NCBI GenBank assembly: GCA_007449985.2
Contig: VIIQ02000001.1
Coordinates: 124,001-188,000 of the forward strand
Length of the DNA stretch: 64,000 nt
Direction: 5' to 3'
Origin: Desmodesmus armatus
Lineage: Eukaryota > Chlorophyta > Chlorophyceae > Sphaeropleales > Scenedesmaceae
The position numbers and the translations under genes are program-made. The notes under the pieces are model-generated. The model ran no database searches and was not told the DNA's origin. It saw nothing but the letters and a program-made list of their open reading frames with translations. Below are positions 43,054 to 54,460 of this stretch, piece by piece; position 1 is the first letter of the stretch, and each line of letters starts with the position of its first letter.

Positions 43054-46000
43054 ATGTGGAAATTCAAAAGCGCTAGCGATGCAGGAGGACCCCTCCTGGT
43101 GTCATTGAACGAGAACAAGGGCAGGCAGACGTGGGAGTATGATCCCACAGCTGGCACCCCTGAGCAGAGGGCACGCGTGGAGGAGCTGCGTGCTGCCTTT
43201 ACGGCAAACAAACATCAGCAGAAGCACAGCGCGGACGAGCTCCTCCGCCTGCAGGCAGCTGACAGGATTGCAGCCAAGAAGTACAGCCCTCCCAGCACAG
43301 AGCTGGCAGCAGATGAGGTCCCCTCTGCAGAGCGGGTGCAGCAGCACCTGCTGGGCGCGGTCAGCTTCTACGAGTGTTTGCAGCAGGAGGATGGCCACTT
43401 CCCAGGTGGGTGAAGTGTGCTGAGCATGCTTCTCAGCACCTATCAGCGCGGTCCACAACAGCAGCGCCTGCACCTGGCTCTACAGGCTGTGGGACACGTG
43501 CTGTATGATGCGCTGTATCGCTGTTTATCAGGCAGCTTGCTTTCCCCGCAATCAAGAGCGTATGGTCCTCATGGTTGGCAGCAGCTTGAGAATATGCTCC
43601 TGCTGGGGCAGACTGGAACATGCACACCACCAGCCTGTCACCTCGAGGAGTGTGGAACAAGCAGCAAACCAGCACATACAATGACGATGTAGCTCTCCTG
43701 CATGTGTCACTGTTTGTGCAGGCGACTATGGAGGGCCCATGTTTCTGATGCCTGGGATGATCATTGCGCTGTACACATGCGGGCAGCTGGACAAGGTGCG
43801 TAAAGCAGTTGTCCAGCATTTGTGTGGGGGCAGATGTAAAGCAGTCGTGTGCTCCTGTATCATAACCTTGGGGTTGGCAGGGCAGGGTGGGGTATGGCAT
43901 GCCAGCCATGCAGTGCACACCCATCGCAGTTGTGATCCATGCCAGTTGCTCTTCATATTCGTAGTTGTTCCTCTGGCTGTGCTGGCAGCAGGCCATGCGC
44001 ACATGCGCACACCGCATGCAGGACAGATGGCCTGGATGGCCAGAAGGCAGCTAGGGCACCTGCTCACGTAGCTTGCTGACAAGCAGCAACAGAGACACTT
44101 GTGGCATTTACGCTCCGTGTATGATCATGGTGTGCCTGCTGGCATCAGCAATTAGCAGCGTTGTGCAGCCACCACGTCTTTTTATGCAGCTGAACAGCAG
44201 CCATACTTCAATTCAGTTTTTTTTTCAGTTGGCTCTAGAGCCAAATTTGGCTCTTTTAATAAAATCAAGTTTGGCTCCAGAAGAAATTTGGGCCAGTTGG
44301 AGCCAAATCCCGGAGCCAACTGGAAAATTGCACAGGCTGATGGAGCCAAAGAAAGAGCCAAATAAAAAACCCCAGGTGCTGTTTGGAGCCAGACGCAAAA
44401 AAAGGGCCGGTGTCCAGGCCACACCCAGCGTGGCCTGTTATACCTGCTGTAGCTTGACCACCATCTGGTAGCGCCGCAAACTTGGATATGGTGTGTTTTT
44501 ATCTTTGAAAGGGCTTTGGGCGACAGTTGGGTGCACTATATGAACCGTCTGAACCCCAACTTGGCAGAATCAAGCCAAACGTGTGTGTTTCTGCACTTGG
44601 CTTTTGGAGCCAAAAAAAGGAGCCTAGGGGCCTTGGGGCCAAAAATGGAGCCAAACAAAACAAAAATGCAGGTGTTGGAGCAGGTGTTGGAGCCAAACGG
44701 AGCCAAGGCCACAAACCTTTAAAAAATCCTGCTTCACTTGTCTTCTGTCTATACCCAGGTGCTGTCTAAGGCTCACCAGCAGGAGATGGTGCGCTACCTC
44801 TACAACCACCAAAACCCTGACGGAGGCTTTGGCTTGCATATCGAGGGAGAGTCCACCATGTTTGGCACAGGGCTCAGGTGGGTGATGCAAACACAACATG
44901 ATTGTCTACAGTTGCTGCAGTCAGCTGCGCAGGTCCTGGGGCCAGCAGAGGGCCAGCCTGGCCCTCTTGGTGGGCCAGGTGTGGGGCCAGGCGGTGCCCA
45001 GCTGACTCCTGCAGCTGGGCCAGCCTGGCAATTGGCGATTTCCCCACAGGGCCCACTTGTGATGCCGTAGCTTGTACTGACAGGTGTAAATGTATCACCC
45101 ATTGCCCAGAGGTTTTTGTGTGGCTTGTGGGCCATCCCACATGGCCATGCCTTCAGCAATGGGTGCATTTGATTGGAGTAGTACACATGGGTACTGATCA
45201 AGTTGGCTGCTGCTGACATATTTTCGTGTGGCGACTCTACACCTGTGCAGCTATGTGTCCCTGCGCTTGCTGGGCGAAGGGCCCGACGTGCCTGCTGTGG
45301 TGCAAGCACGCAACTGGGTGAGCACCAATTCGCATGCCAATTGTGGTGTTGGAACCACTCCTGCAGCACTCTATTGGAGTAAAGGAAATTGAATTACAAT
45401 CGGCTCAGCACAAGCCCATCATTCACCCAGCATATATGGGCGTCTTGATCTGTCAGCGCCAACATGCTGCGTACTTGTGCCGCAATACCCTCTATCACCG
45501 TCAGTGCCATGACATGACATGCCATGCTATCCACATCCAACATCCACATCCACCATCAGTGTGGTGGCGCTGCATCTACCTCCGACCATTTTACCGCCAA
45601 ATTTCCTGCGTACTTGCCTTGCATGCTGTCTGCTGCCGTCCACCCTACAGATGCACAGCAGGGGTGGCGCCACCTACATCACTTCCTGGGGCAAGTTCTG
45701 GCTGTCAGTGCTGGGAGTGTACAGCTGGGATGGGCAGAACCCCCTGCCGCCAGAGATGTGGTTGCTGCCGTACAGCAAGTGGACAGGTGTCGGCTACCTC
45801 CACCCGGGACGCTTCTGGTGCCACTGCAGGATGGTGAGCAAACACAGCCAGTGGCCAGCTGGTGGGAGTCCCTCCCTGGTAACCCCACAAAAATGTAGAA
45901 CACAGCCAGGGATCAGGGGCCCGCAGGAGCCTGTTTGAGGTGGGGGAGGTGAATGCTTTGTCATCTCTTTTGTTGGGCTTTGCAGTCACTTTGTCACCTG

Positions 46001-47061
46001 CTGGTCAGGAGAGCAGCCTTATGGGCATCAGTTTGGGTAATGAGTTGTATCCCAATGAACAGACAGTTACAGCTACAGTGTTTGGCACGTCGACTGTGCA
46101 ACTGGAGGGAGCCAGGCAAGGGAGCCAGGGGCTCATGGTACTGTCAGCTTGCAGCCGTCAGACCGGGCACCTGGGATTGCCGCTGAGGACGGCACCTTGA
46201 TCGGACAGGCTTGATATGCGGTTGCATGGGTCCCTGTTTTGGGTTTCAACTTGGGGTTGTTGCTTGTTGCATGTTGTCTGACGATCTCCCTCACATGCCT
46301 GCTGCTGCCCAGGTGTATCTGCCCATGAGCTACATCTACGGCATACGGGGTACCTGCAAGGAGACGCCACTCACAGCAGCCATCAGGTAAAACCCAAAGC
46401 CTCAAACCCAGTGGTTTACTGTGCTGTGCTGGATTTTTAATGTGCTGTGCGGTATGCACTGTCTCTAAGGTGCACTGATGCTCTGTTTGCCACGTTTTTC
46501 ACAACAGTATGCTATCTGCTCACTGGACACGTGTGCAGCCACATCAGCAGTTCAGGAAGAAGGCTGCAGCATGAGAGTCCAGCTGCTGAATGAATCCTGC
46601 AGTTCCTGCCGCCGGCGGCCCATGTGCTGCAAAATTATGTTGTGAGCTGCATGGTGGTGCTGGTGATGGTAGACTGATCTGTTGTATGTTTTGCTTGTGC
46701 CTCGATTGTGCTGTCAGGGAGGAGCTGTACCCCATGCCGTACGACAGCATCGACTGGAATGCTGCACGCAACCAGATTGCCAAGGAAGACCTGTACTACC
46801 CACACCCAATGATACAGGTAAGAGCGGCGGCCCTGCAGAGGTCACAGGATCCTATTCGTCAGCTTGTGTGGTTGTTTTTACACTGGTTGGCAGCTCAGGC
46901 ACCTGACACACTCACAGTGTGACCTCAACAAGGGAATTGTTGGAATCTGGTCCTGCCATTGTCAGCTTGTGCAGCTGTTCTGTCACTGGTTTGCCGCCCA
47001 GGCACCTAATGCGCCCATGGCCTGAGCAACAAGATGTTGGAAGTTGACTCAACAGCTGCCT

Positions 47062-47094
<33 letters not shown>

Positions 47095-48213
47095 TACAGG
47101 ATGTGCTGTGGTGGACGCTGTACAAGGCGGAGGCGCTGTTGCTGGGCAGCAGGCTGCGCAAGTGGGCACTAAATGAGGTGTGACTTGCATGCTGGGGTTT
47201 AGGGTCTAGGATATGCGTTTAGTAGGGTTCTGAGTTAATTTGGCGGCAGGGTCTGCGCTGTTGGTTGGCATATGAGGCGTGATGCTGTGGGTGGGTGCGG
47301 CAGGTGTCGTTCAATAGACAGAAGCGCTAGCAACCAGAGACTTTGTGGGTGGGGGTTCATTGGTTGCTCATCACAAAAGCCATGACAGGGTGTGATTAAC
47401 TTTGGATGTCACAACTTTGGATGGTTGATGCATTGGCTGGATGCACTCCCTGTGTCTAAACACTCTGGGTGTGCAAGGTCGGTCTAAGTGTAAGGGCCTT
47501 TGACTCCACCAGCTCTGTCTGTTGTGCCCTTGGTGTGCGGCGACGATATGCGTGTCTGTATGTATGCTTGGTGCACCGAGGAGAGACGCATTACATCCCT
47601 GTGTTAGGAGGGTGCCCAGCAACCGGCCCACAAGCATGGAAGTTCAACCCATTCATTTCCCCTGCCTGCTGAAAGCTTGTTGTATGTTCACTGTATGCCT
47701 GTCTGTATGTATGCTTGGTGCATTGCAGGTCATGAAGCACGTCCATTACGAGGATGAAAACACACGCTATGTTGACATTGGCCCAGTCAACAAGGTCATC
47801 AACATGCTGTGCTGCTGGTTTGAGGACCCCAACAGCACAGCCTTCAAGAAGTGAGTAAGGTTCCCAAGCACCTCCGTTCGTCACCAGCAACTGAATATGA
47901 CGCCTTTTCAAAAACCGACAGCTACGGACAATCCATTGTCCGTACTGCCAGCACCATCGAGCCGCTTTTGGCACCTTTGGCAACACAGCCTAGGTCTCTG
48001 CCCATGCGAGTTTGGTCCGGGCGCGGGGCACCTCCTGGACCAAGGCGTGTTAGGTGTCCTCATCGGTGGGGCCCCACCTCTGGCCCCCGGCAGTTGAGAA
48101 AACTCGGCTGAGTTGTGTGTGGCCAGTGGGGCTTGCACCCCCCGTGGGCATCTCCAAAACAACACAGCCTGAATGTGGCCATATCCCTGTCCATTCAGTC
48201 TTCATGCTGCTGC

Positions 48214-48254
<41 letters not shown>

Positions 48255-51200
48255 AGGCACCTACCCAGGCTGTTTGACTACCTCTGGGTGGCTGAGGATG
48301 GCATGAAGATGCAGGTGGGCAAATAGGGTTGAAGTTGGGGAAACACAAACCTAAACCCTGAACCCAAATTCAATATCCAAACCCAAAACCCTGAAAAACG
48401 GCTGCTGGAAATGCATTATGTTACCCACGTTGTGGAACTAGTAGCAGGGTGGGTGAAATGAGTCAAGAAGCAAGTGACACCTGCGCAAGGCAGTGTCAAA
48501 AAGTCTACTGAGCGGGCTTGGACGCCTGGTGAGCTGCTAAGCTGGTCCAAAGGAACTTTTTTGTTACCAAAGGAACTGGGTGATACCACCAGCCAACAAA
48601 GGCACAAGGCATGAGCTTTGTGGTCAAGGGTCAAAGGTCATAACCCCTCGAACCTCCACCCCCTGAACCTTTGAATCACTTCATACACCCCAACCCTTAA
48701 CCCTATATCAAGTACGTGGTGTGCATGATTGTCGTGCGTACCGCCGTCCCGCCTCGCTGCAGGGCTACAATGGCAGCCAGCTGTGGGACATTAGGGCGCT
48801 CAAATTTTCTCCCTCCCCCCCCCCCCCCGCCTCCAACAACCCATGTCACAACTTTAGTCTCTAATGGCAAAGCCTAACCCAACAATGTGGTTTGCATTGG
48901 TGTCACCCCCCCCCCCCATGGCCACTGCAGGGCTACAACGGCAGCCAGCTGTGGGACACGTCGTTTGCTGCCCAGGCGCTGTGTGATGCGGGGCTGGGCT
49001 CTGATGAAGTTGTGGACAAGGTGCTGCGCAAGGCACACAGCTACGTGGAGCAGTCGCAGGTGTGTGTCCACTCCATAGGGTTTGTGTGCGTTGAGGATGC
49101 ACAATGCATGCATTGGAGGAACCTTCAAGACCCGCCCCCCTTATGACTGTCGTCATCCACCCGATACATCAGCGCACACCTGCTACATGGTTCAGGAGGC
49201 TGAGCTGCCTCTGTTCAGCTACATTGCAGACAAAAGCTTGAGTTAGTTATCGAGTCACAGTTAATAATAACAAAAACGCCACTTGCATGCCTGCTGCAGG
49301 TTGTGCAGGAGGCCGAGGCGCCTCTGTCCACCTACTACCGCCACATCAGCAAGGGCGCCTGGCCCTTCTCCTCACGCGACCACGGCTGGCCTATCTCCGA
49401 CTGCACTTCTGAAGGCTTCAAGGCGGCTCTTGGTATCGCTGCCTTGGGCCGCACTGCAGTCCTCAGTGGGCCCAAGGTGTGTACCTGGGAATGAGACCCC
49501 GGACGCTGTTCAGTTGCTTGGTCGGTGTGTGTGTGTAGGCGGGGGGGAAGGGGGAGGGGGGGCGGGGCGGAAGTGTCACGCGTGGGGTGTGCCCATACCA
49601 TCCATTCGGCTTTTTATAGTGCTGACGCGACCACGGCTGGCCCATCTCCGACTGCACCCCGGAAGGCTTCAAGGCCGCTCTCGGCATCGCCGCCCTGGGC
49701 CGCACTGCAGTCCTCAGTGGGCCCAAGGTGTGTACCTGGGAATGAGACCCCGGACGCTGTTCAGTTGCTTGGTCGGTGTGTGTGTGTAGGCGGGGGGGAA
49801 GGGGGAGGGGGGGCGGGGCGGAAGTGTCACGCGTGGGGTGTGCCCATACCATCCATTCGGCTTTTTATAGTGCTGACGCGACCACGGCTGGCCCATCTCC
49901 GACTGCACCCCGGAAGGCTTCAAGGCCGCTCTCGGCATCGCCGCCCTGGGCCGCACTGCAGTCCTCAGTGGGCCTAAGGTGTGTACCTGGGACTGATGCC
50001 TGGGGAATGTCACACCAGTTGCTGGGGGGGGGGGGTGCGGCAATGCAGGCGTCACCCGTGGTGTGTGGGGTGTGCTTGTCACAATCCTTTCAGCGTGTGC
50101 TTGAACCCAGAAAAGCCATATCATGGGTAGTGTTTTGTCGGTAGAGCCTGTATGGATGACATAAACACTGCCACAGGCTGGCCTCATGCAGAACTGCCAG
50201 TGGGCCTTGCTGTCGGGAAGGGTGTGGTTCACAAGTCCATCAATTCAACTTCAGCACGTTCTTCCCACAAGTTGTCAGGCAAGCTGTGGGAACTGCTTTC
50301 TCACTGGACTGCTGCTGCTGCTGTTGTTGCTGGTAACTCAGGGCACCAACCCCCTGACCCAGGAGCGCTTGGAGGAGGCCGTGCGGGTGATCATCAGCTA
50401 CCAAAACAGGGATGGAGGCATGGCCACGTACGAGAACACACGCAGCTTCCATGCGCTGGAGGTGAGTGCCCTTGAGTGACCCTTGGCATGGATGGTGTGC
50501 AGCACCAAGGATTTACAAAACCTATCCAACTCTTGGGGGGTTAGGGGTGATAAGTGGAGGGGCAGTTTGCCCCACCCCCGTGCTTTGGTCGAGCGGTTGG
50601 GAACGTTGCAACCATTGTGCTATAGCATACCATATCATGTGCACGCCAGTGGTGTGACTGTCATTTGGCAATGCTCACAATCGAGTGATATTTGCCCTTG
50701 TTGCAGCTGCCACTCCCTTGACTCTGTGCACAGCAGGGGGGGGGGGGTACTTGCATAGCCCAGACATGCTCCCGTGTGCACAGTGGTTGTACCCCATGCG
50801 TGTCGTATCACGTACCCACCACACCCCGAGACCTAGCACCACACATGCTCTGAGCTGATCAGTTGCACTATGTATTCTGTAATGTTGCCGTCATCCAAGT
50901 GACATCATCATTTTGTGTCCTTCCTGCAGATCATCAACCCTGCTGAAACCTTTGGTGACATTGTGGTGGATTACTCATACGTGGAGTGCACCAGCGCATG
51001 CATCACAGCACTGTCAGCATTCGACCGGCTCTACCCCAACAGCACGTGAGTGGCCAAATTGCAACTGCTTATGTACAGCCTTGCCTACTGCAGGATAATA
51101 TCCTCTCCCGCCATGTCTATTGCAGATGTTGGTGTCAGTGACAGGCATGTGTGCTGTGTTGCCTCAGGCTGTTGTGCATGCCCTTCGAGTCTGCTGTGTA

Positions 51201-54140
51201 CACACATTCAGTTGTGGCGGTGACTAGGTGCTCCTAGACCTTGCTGTGTCTCAATTTGGTGTGCCTTGCGTGCTGTGCTGTGCTGTGCTGTGCCGTGCCG
51301 TGCTGTGCTGTGCTGTGCCGTGCCGTGCCGTGCCGTGCTGGGTGTGTGCAGGTGGTCAGGTCCCATCCAGTCCTGTCTGAAGAAGGCAGAGAGCTTTGTG
51401 CGGCGGATACAGCGCCCCGACGGCTCCTGGTGGGTATCGCAGCTCATTCCGGCAATGGACTAGTTGCACCCGGCTCACACAAGCAACACACTATCATGCA
51501 AGCAATGCACTGTACACTGCACCATTAGGTAGTACCTCCCCCAATGTACTCTACTGTACCATACTGTATGGGCTTTAGCTGTCATGGGGGGGGTGCTGGT
51601 CCCTCCTGCAGTTAGTGTATAGGGGCCTGATGACGTCCTGCAGGAGCTAGCTAGCTGGCTGGTGCTGGGTGTCACCCTCACGCCCGGGACTGGAAACCAC
51701 TTTGTCGCCCACTCTGTCGCCCGCTCTGTGCAGGCATTGTACTGCATTGTACTTCACTTTACCCGTACCTATACTGTACCCTACATAGTGTACTGTGTAA
51801 CGTTGACTGCTTTTGTGTGATGCTGATCCCTCTTGCTGTCGCTGTGCAGGTATGGCTCCTGGGGTGTGTGCTTCACCTACGGGACCTGGTTTGGTGTGAC
51901 TGCCCTGGCCTGCCTTGGCGCCACAGCAGCCAATGACAAGGCGGTGCACAAGGCCTGCAGCTTCCTGCTGGGCAAGCAGCGCCTGGATGGGGGCTGGGGG
52001 GAGAGCTACCTTAGCTGCCAGGATAAGGCGGGTGGGGGTGGGGGGGGGATTGGGGGAGGGGGTGGGGGGGGGGGGGGGGGTGGAGGTTTGGGTGTGGGGG
52101 AGTGGGGGTGGAGGTGGAGGTGTCGGGTTGGGGGTGGGTGTGCTTGTACAGCTTTGGGCGGGGGCGGGGGCGGGGGAGGTTGCGGGGGCGGGGGCGGCTG
52201 CAAGGCCTGCAGCTTCCTGCTGGGCAAGCAACGGTTGGACGGGGGCTGGGGGGAGAGCTACCTCAGCTGCCAGGACAAGGTGGGTGGGGTGGGGTGGGGT
52301 GGGGGGCAGGCGGGGGCGGGTCAAGTGAAGCGTTGAGTAGCGCAGAAGCTGCACACACGGGGGTGATCGCGCTGTATATGTGCTTGTTGTCACCATAACC
52401 ACTGTGCTCCCAACTGCATCAACTGCATCTTGCTCAGCCTGATACCAGTTGGGAGCACTCCCCTACAAATCCTCTGGGGGGTACCTCAGGAAGACAGGTG
52501 TGAGAAGCAGTGCTGCAGCTGGTGTTCTGGATGAGGGGCACACACGCCTGCAATGCATTGCCCAGTCTGGTTGAAGCATGGGATTGGGGGGGCGGGGGGG
52601 GGGGGCACATGGACATGAGCCCACTCGACCACCAAGAAGCTGCCCCTGCTGCTGGCGCTATCTCAATCATGCCACTGCTGCTGCTGGTTTTCCGAATGCT
52701 GCCGCAATCACCGTAACTGTACTATATTCACCTCCTTTCACCCTACTGAACTTGTTGCTTACTCAGGTGTACAGTCAGCTTGAGGAGGGCAGCCACGTGG
52801 TCAACACTGCGTGGGCGATGATGGCACTGCTGGCTGCTGGCTACCACACCATGGACCCCAAGCCCCTGCACAAGTGAGCACCAACTGCTATCAGCGGTTT
52901 GTTGCAGTAGGTAGCTATGGTTAAGCTCACACTCAAACACACCTCTGCTGGTGTGGGGACCTCTCAGGTGCCGCTGGTAGTTTGATCCAGCAATTGGTGG
53001 CTCCTGAGTGCCCAGCCGTCAGCCATCCAAGTACTTGCAACCTCTGCACTTTCAGTACAGTGCTGTGTGTGGCTGAAGAATATTCAGCTTGGATCCTGCT
53101 GTACGAAACATGACTGCAGGCGGTGTCTCTAGTTGGTATGTGGTTGATGAGTGCCTCGTTGCAGTGTCGTGCGCAATCAGCTGACTTGCCGAGGACATGC
53201 ACACACATGCAAAGCAGCAGGAGTGAGCGGTGGCTGGCCACCGGACAGCAGGGCATGCAGAATGTCTTCTGATTGATTTGCCACAGGAGCTATGTGTGTG
53301 CGTGTGTGCAGGGCATCAGGGTGGTTCATTGATCACACGGTGTGGCAGTACCTCACAGTGTGTCATTCATCAAGTGCTGGCTGCTGTTGTGGTTGCTGCA
53401 GGGCTGCTGCCTTCCTGATGCGTTCACAGGAGGCCAGTGGTGACTGGCCGCAGCAGCACATCAGTGGAGTGTTCAACAGGAATTGCATGATCACCTACGC
53501 AAACTACAGGTATGACAGGCACCTTCGGGAATCATTCAGTGACCTGGGTGTTCCTTGCTGCTCTGTGTGGTGCTGTGCTGACCAGCTCAAGTACACAGAA
53601 GAGGGGAGGATACATCGACGAATTTGCCACACTGCAATGACATGGACACCATTTTGCAGCCAGCTGACTGGCTTTGGCATGTGGCAGCTGGTGTGATACA
53701 TGTCACAGCAGCAGGATGCTGCAGTGTACTGCCACTTGGGGAGAGCTGTTGCATGCGCTTTCCTTTTCCATACTGCAGCCCATCTGGTAGGGCTGGCATG
53801 TTCTTGAGCTGCATAGCTACAAGTGTAACATTGTTTGACTGATTGATCTGGTGACAGGTTACTATAACCCAGTCAGCACACCTTGCCGTTTGTGTTGTGT
53901 GCGTGTGTGATGATCTCCAGGAACATCTTCCCCATCTGGGCTCTGGGCCTCTACAGGAGGCTGGTTCTGCTGGGCCACAGCAGGGTATCAGGGGCAGCAG
54001 CAGCAGCAGGCGCCGGCAGCAAAGCAGCAGCAGCAGACGGCAGTGTGCTGGCCCCTGGGACAGCTTGGCTGTGTGCTATCAGTGACTTTGTGAGCACGGC
54101 AGGCAGCAGTACCAGCACCAGCAATGGCACTGCTCACTAA
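43054..54140 (+). CDS. CAS1: Cycloartenol synthase (oxidosqualene cyclase)
   Basis: Cyclises 2,3-oxidosqualene to cycloartenol, the first sterol in plants and green algae. Exons: 43054-43405, 43722-43795, 44759-44877, 45251-45317, 45651-45833, 46313-46386, 46718-46817, 47100-47177, 47729-47850, 48257-48314, 48931-49059, 49300-49476, 50342-50461, 50930-51045, 51352-51429, 51850-52027, 52767-52873, 53402-53509, 53921-54140 (TAA). All phases join; ~819 residues versus ~760 usual, the excess being mainly an Ala/Ser-rich C-terminal extension. Landmarks: MWKFK start, [145 protein letters not shown]. The catalytic motif is DCTSE rather than DCTAE; the His and Ile that favour cycloartenol over lanosterol (DHGWPIS) and the Tyr in GYNGSQ are kept. 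Exon 16 as drawn ends at a GC donor. Exons 11, 12 and 16 have partial tandem copies. Confidence 0.94.
44230..44710. repeat. Cluster of GGAGCCAAA / TTTGGCTCC motifs
   Basis: Seen: more than ten copies of GAGCCAAA or its complement within ~480 bp of cyclase intron 2, in both orientations, in A/T-richer surroundings than the rest of the window. It may be a decayed repeat array or transposon remnant. Confidence 0.65.
48214..48256. repeat. CTG microsatellite at the exon 10 acceptor
   Basis: About 13 CTG units run directly into the CTGCAG acceptor of cyclase exon 10, so the tract replaces the usual polypyrimidine stretch. A similar run precedes the exon 8 acceptor (about 47068-47094). Confidence 0.85.
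48753..48796 (+). pseudogene. Decayed copy of the cyclase exon 11 start
   Basis: Seen: acceptor plus GGCTACAATGGCAGCCAGC and TGTGGGACAT repeat the beginning of exon 11 (48931) 168 bp upstream. The reading is [10 protein letters not shown] and then diverges. The acceptor CTGCAG is intact. Confidence 0.8.
49374..49990 (+). repeat. Three tandem 251-bp units containing the exon 12 end and its donor
   Basis: Seen: units start at 49374, 49625 and 49876 (third partial). Each holds the last ~103 bases of exon 12, the GTGTGT donor and the following intron. Units 2 and 3 are almost identical and read SDCTPEG where the first reads SDCTSEG. A TTTTTATAG acceptor-like site precedes units 2 and 3. Confidence 0.92.
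51278..51340. repeat. TGTGC/CGTGC pentanucleotide repeat
   Basis: Tandem CTGTG and CCGTG units just upstream of the cyclase exon 15 acceptor. A shorter relative is at 19198-19243. Confidence 0.85.
51949..52290 (+). repeat. Tandem partial duplication of cyclase exon 16 (period 252 bp) with G-rich spacer
   Basis: Seen: the end of exon 16 ([10 protein letters not shown] to SCQDK) recurs at 52201-52279. Copy 1 ends AAG|GCGGGT (GC donor); copy 2 ends AAG|GTGGGT (GT donor). Between them lies a G-rich tract (52029-52195) that stays open in the same frame and would encode poly-Gly. Exon 16 could therefore end at 52027 or read through to 52279; both ends leave phase 0. Confidence 0.88.
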
Positions 54141-54460
54141 GGAGTGCAGCAGCGGCAGCTTTATCAGCATTACAGGCAGCAGCGCATTTGTCAGGCCAGA
54201 CAGCAGCAGCAGCAACGGCACTGCTCACTGAGAAGCGCAGCAGCAGCAGCAGCAGCTGTATCAGCTTTGCCAAAACAGGGTCATGAGTGCCTTCGTTAGC
54301 ACAGTGCAGGTAGCAGTAGCCAGCACCAGTACCAGCAATGGCACTGCTCGTTTAACGGTCGCTGCAGCAGCATTGTCAGCAATGCAGGCAACAGGCCATG
54401 GGGGCATTTGTCAGTACAGACAGCAGCAGCAGCAGCAGCAGCAGCACCGGTCCTACTCAC
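54090..54460. repeat. Degenerate repeats in the cyclase 3' end and UTR
   Basis: Seen: GGCACTGCTCAC-type segments with AGCAATGGCAC or AGCAACGGCAC recur near 54121, 54211 and 54334, together with CAGCAG runs and CATTTGTCAG. The stop codon of the cyclase lies inside the first copy, so the C-terminal extension probably arose from this repeat. Confidence 0.65.

Noticed and set aside
52006..52402. Pro-rich frame on the minus strand
   Set aside because: Antisense of the G-rich spacer in the duplicated cyclase exon.
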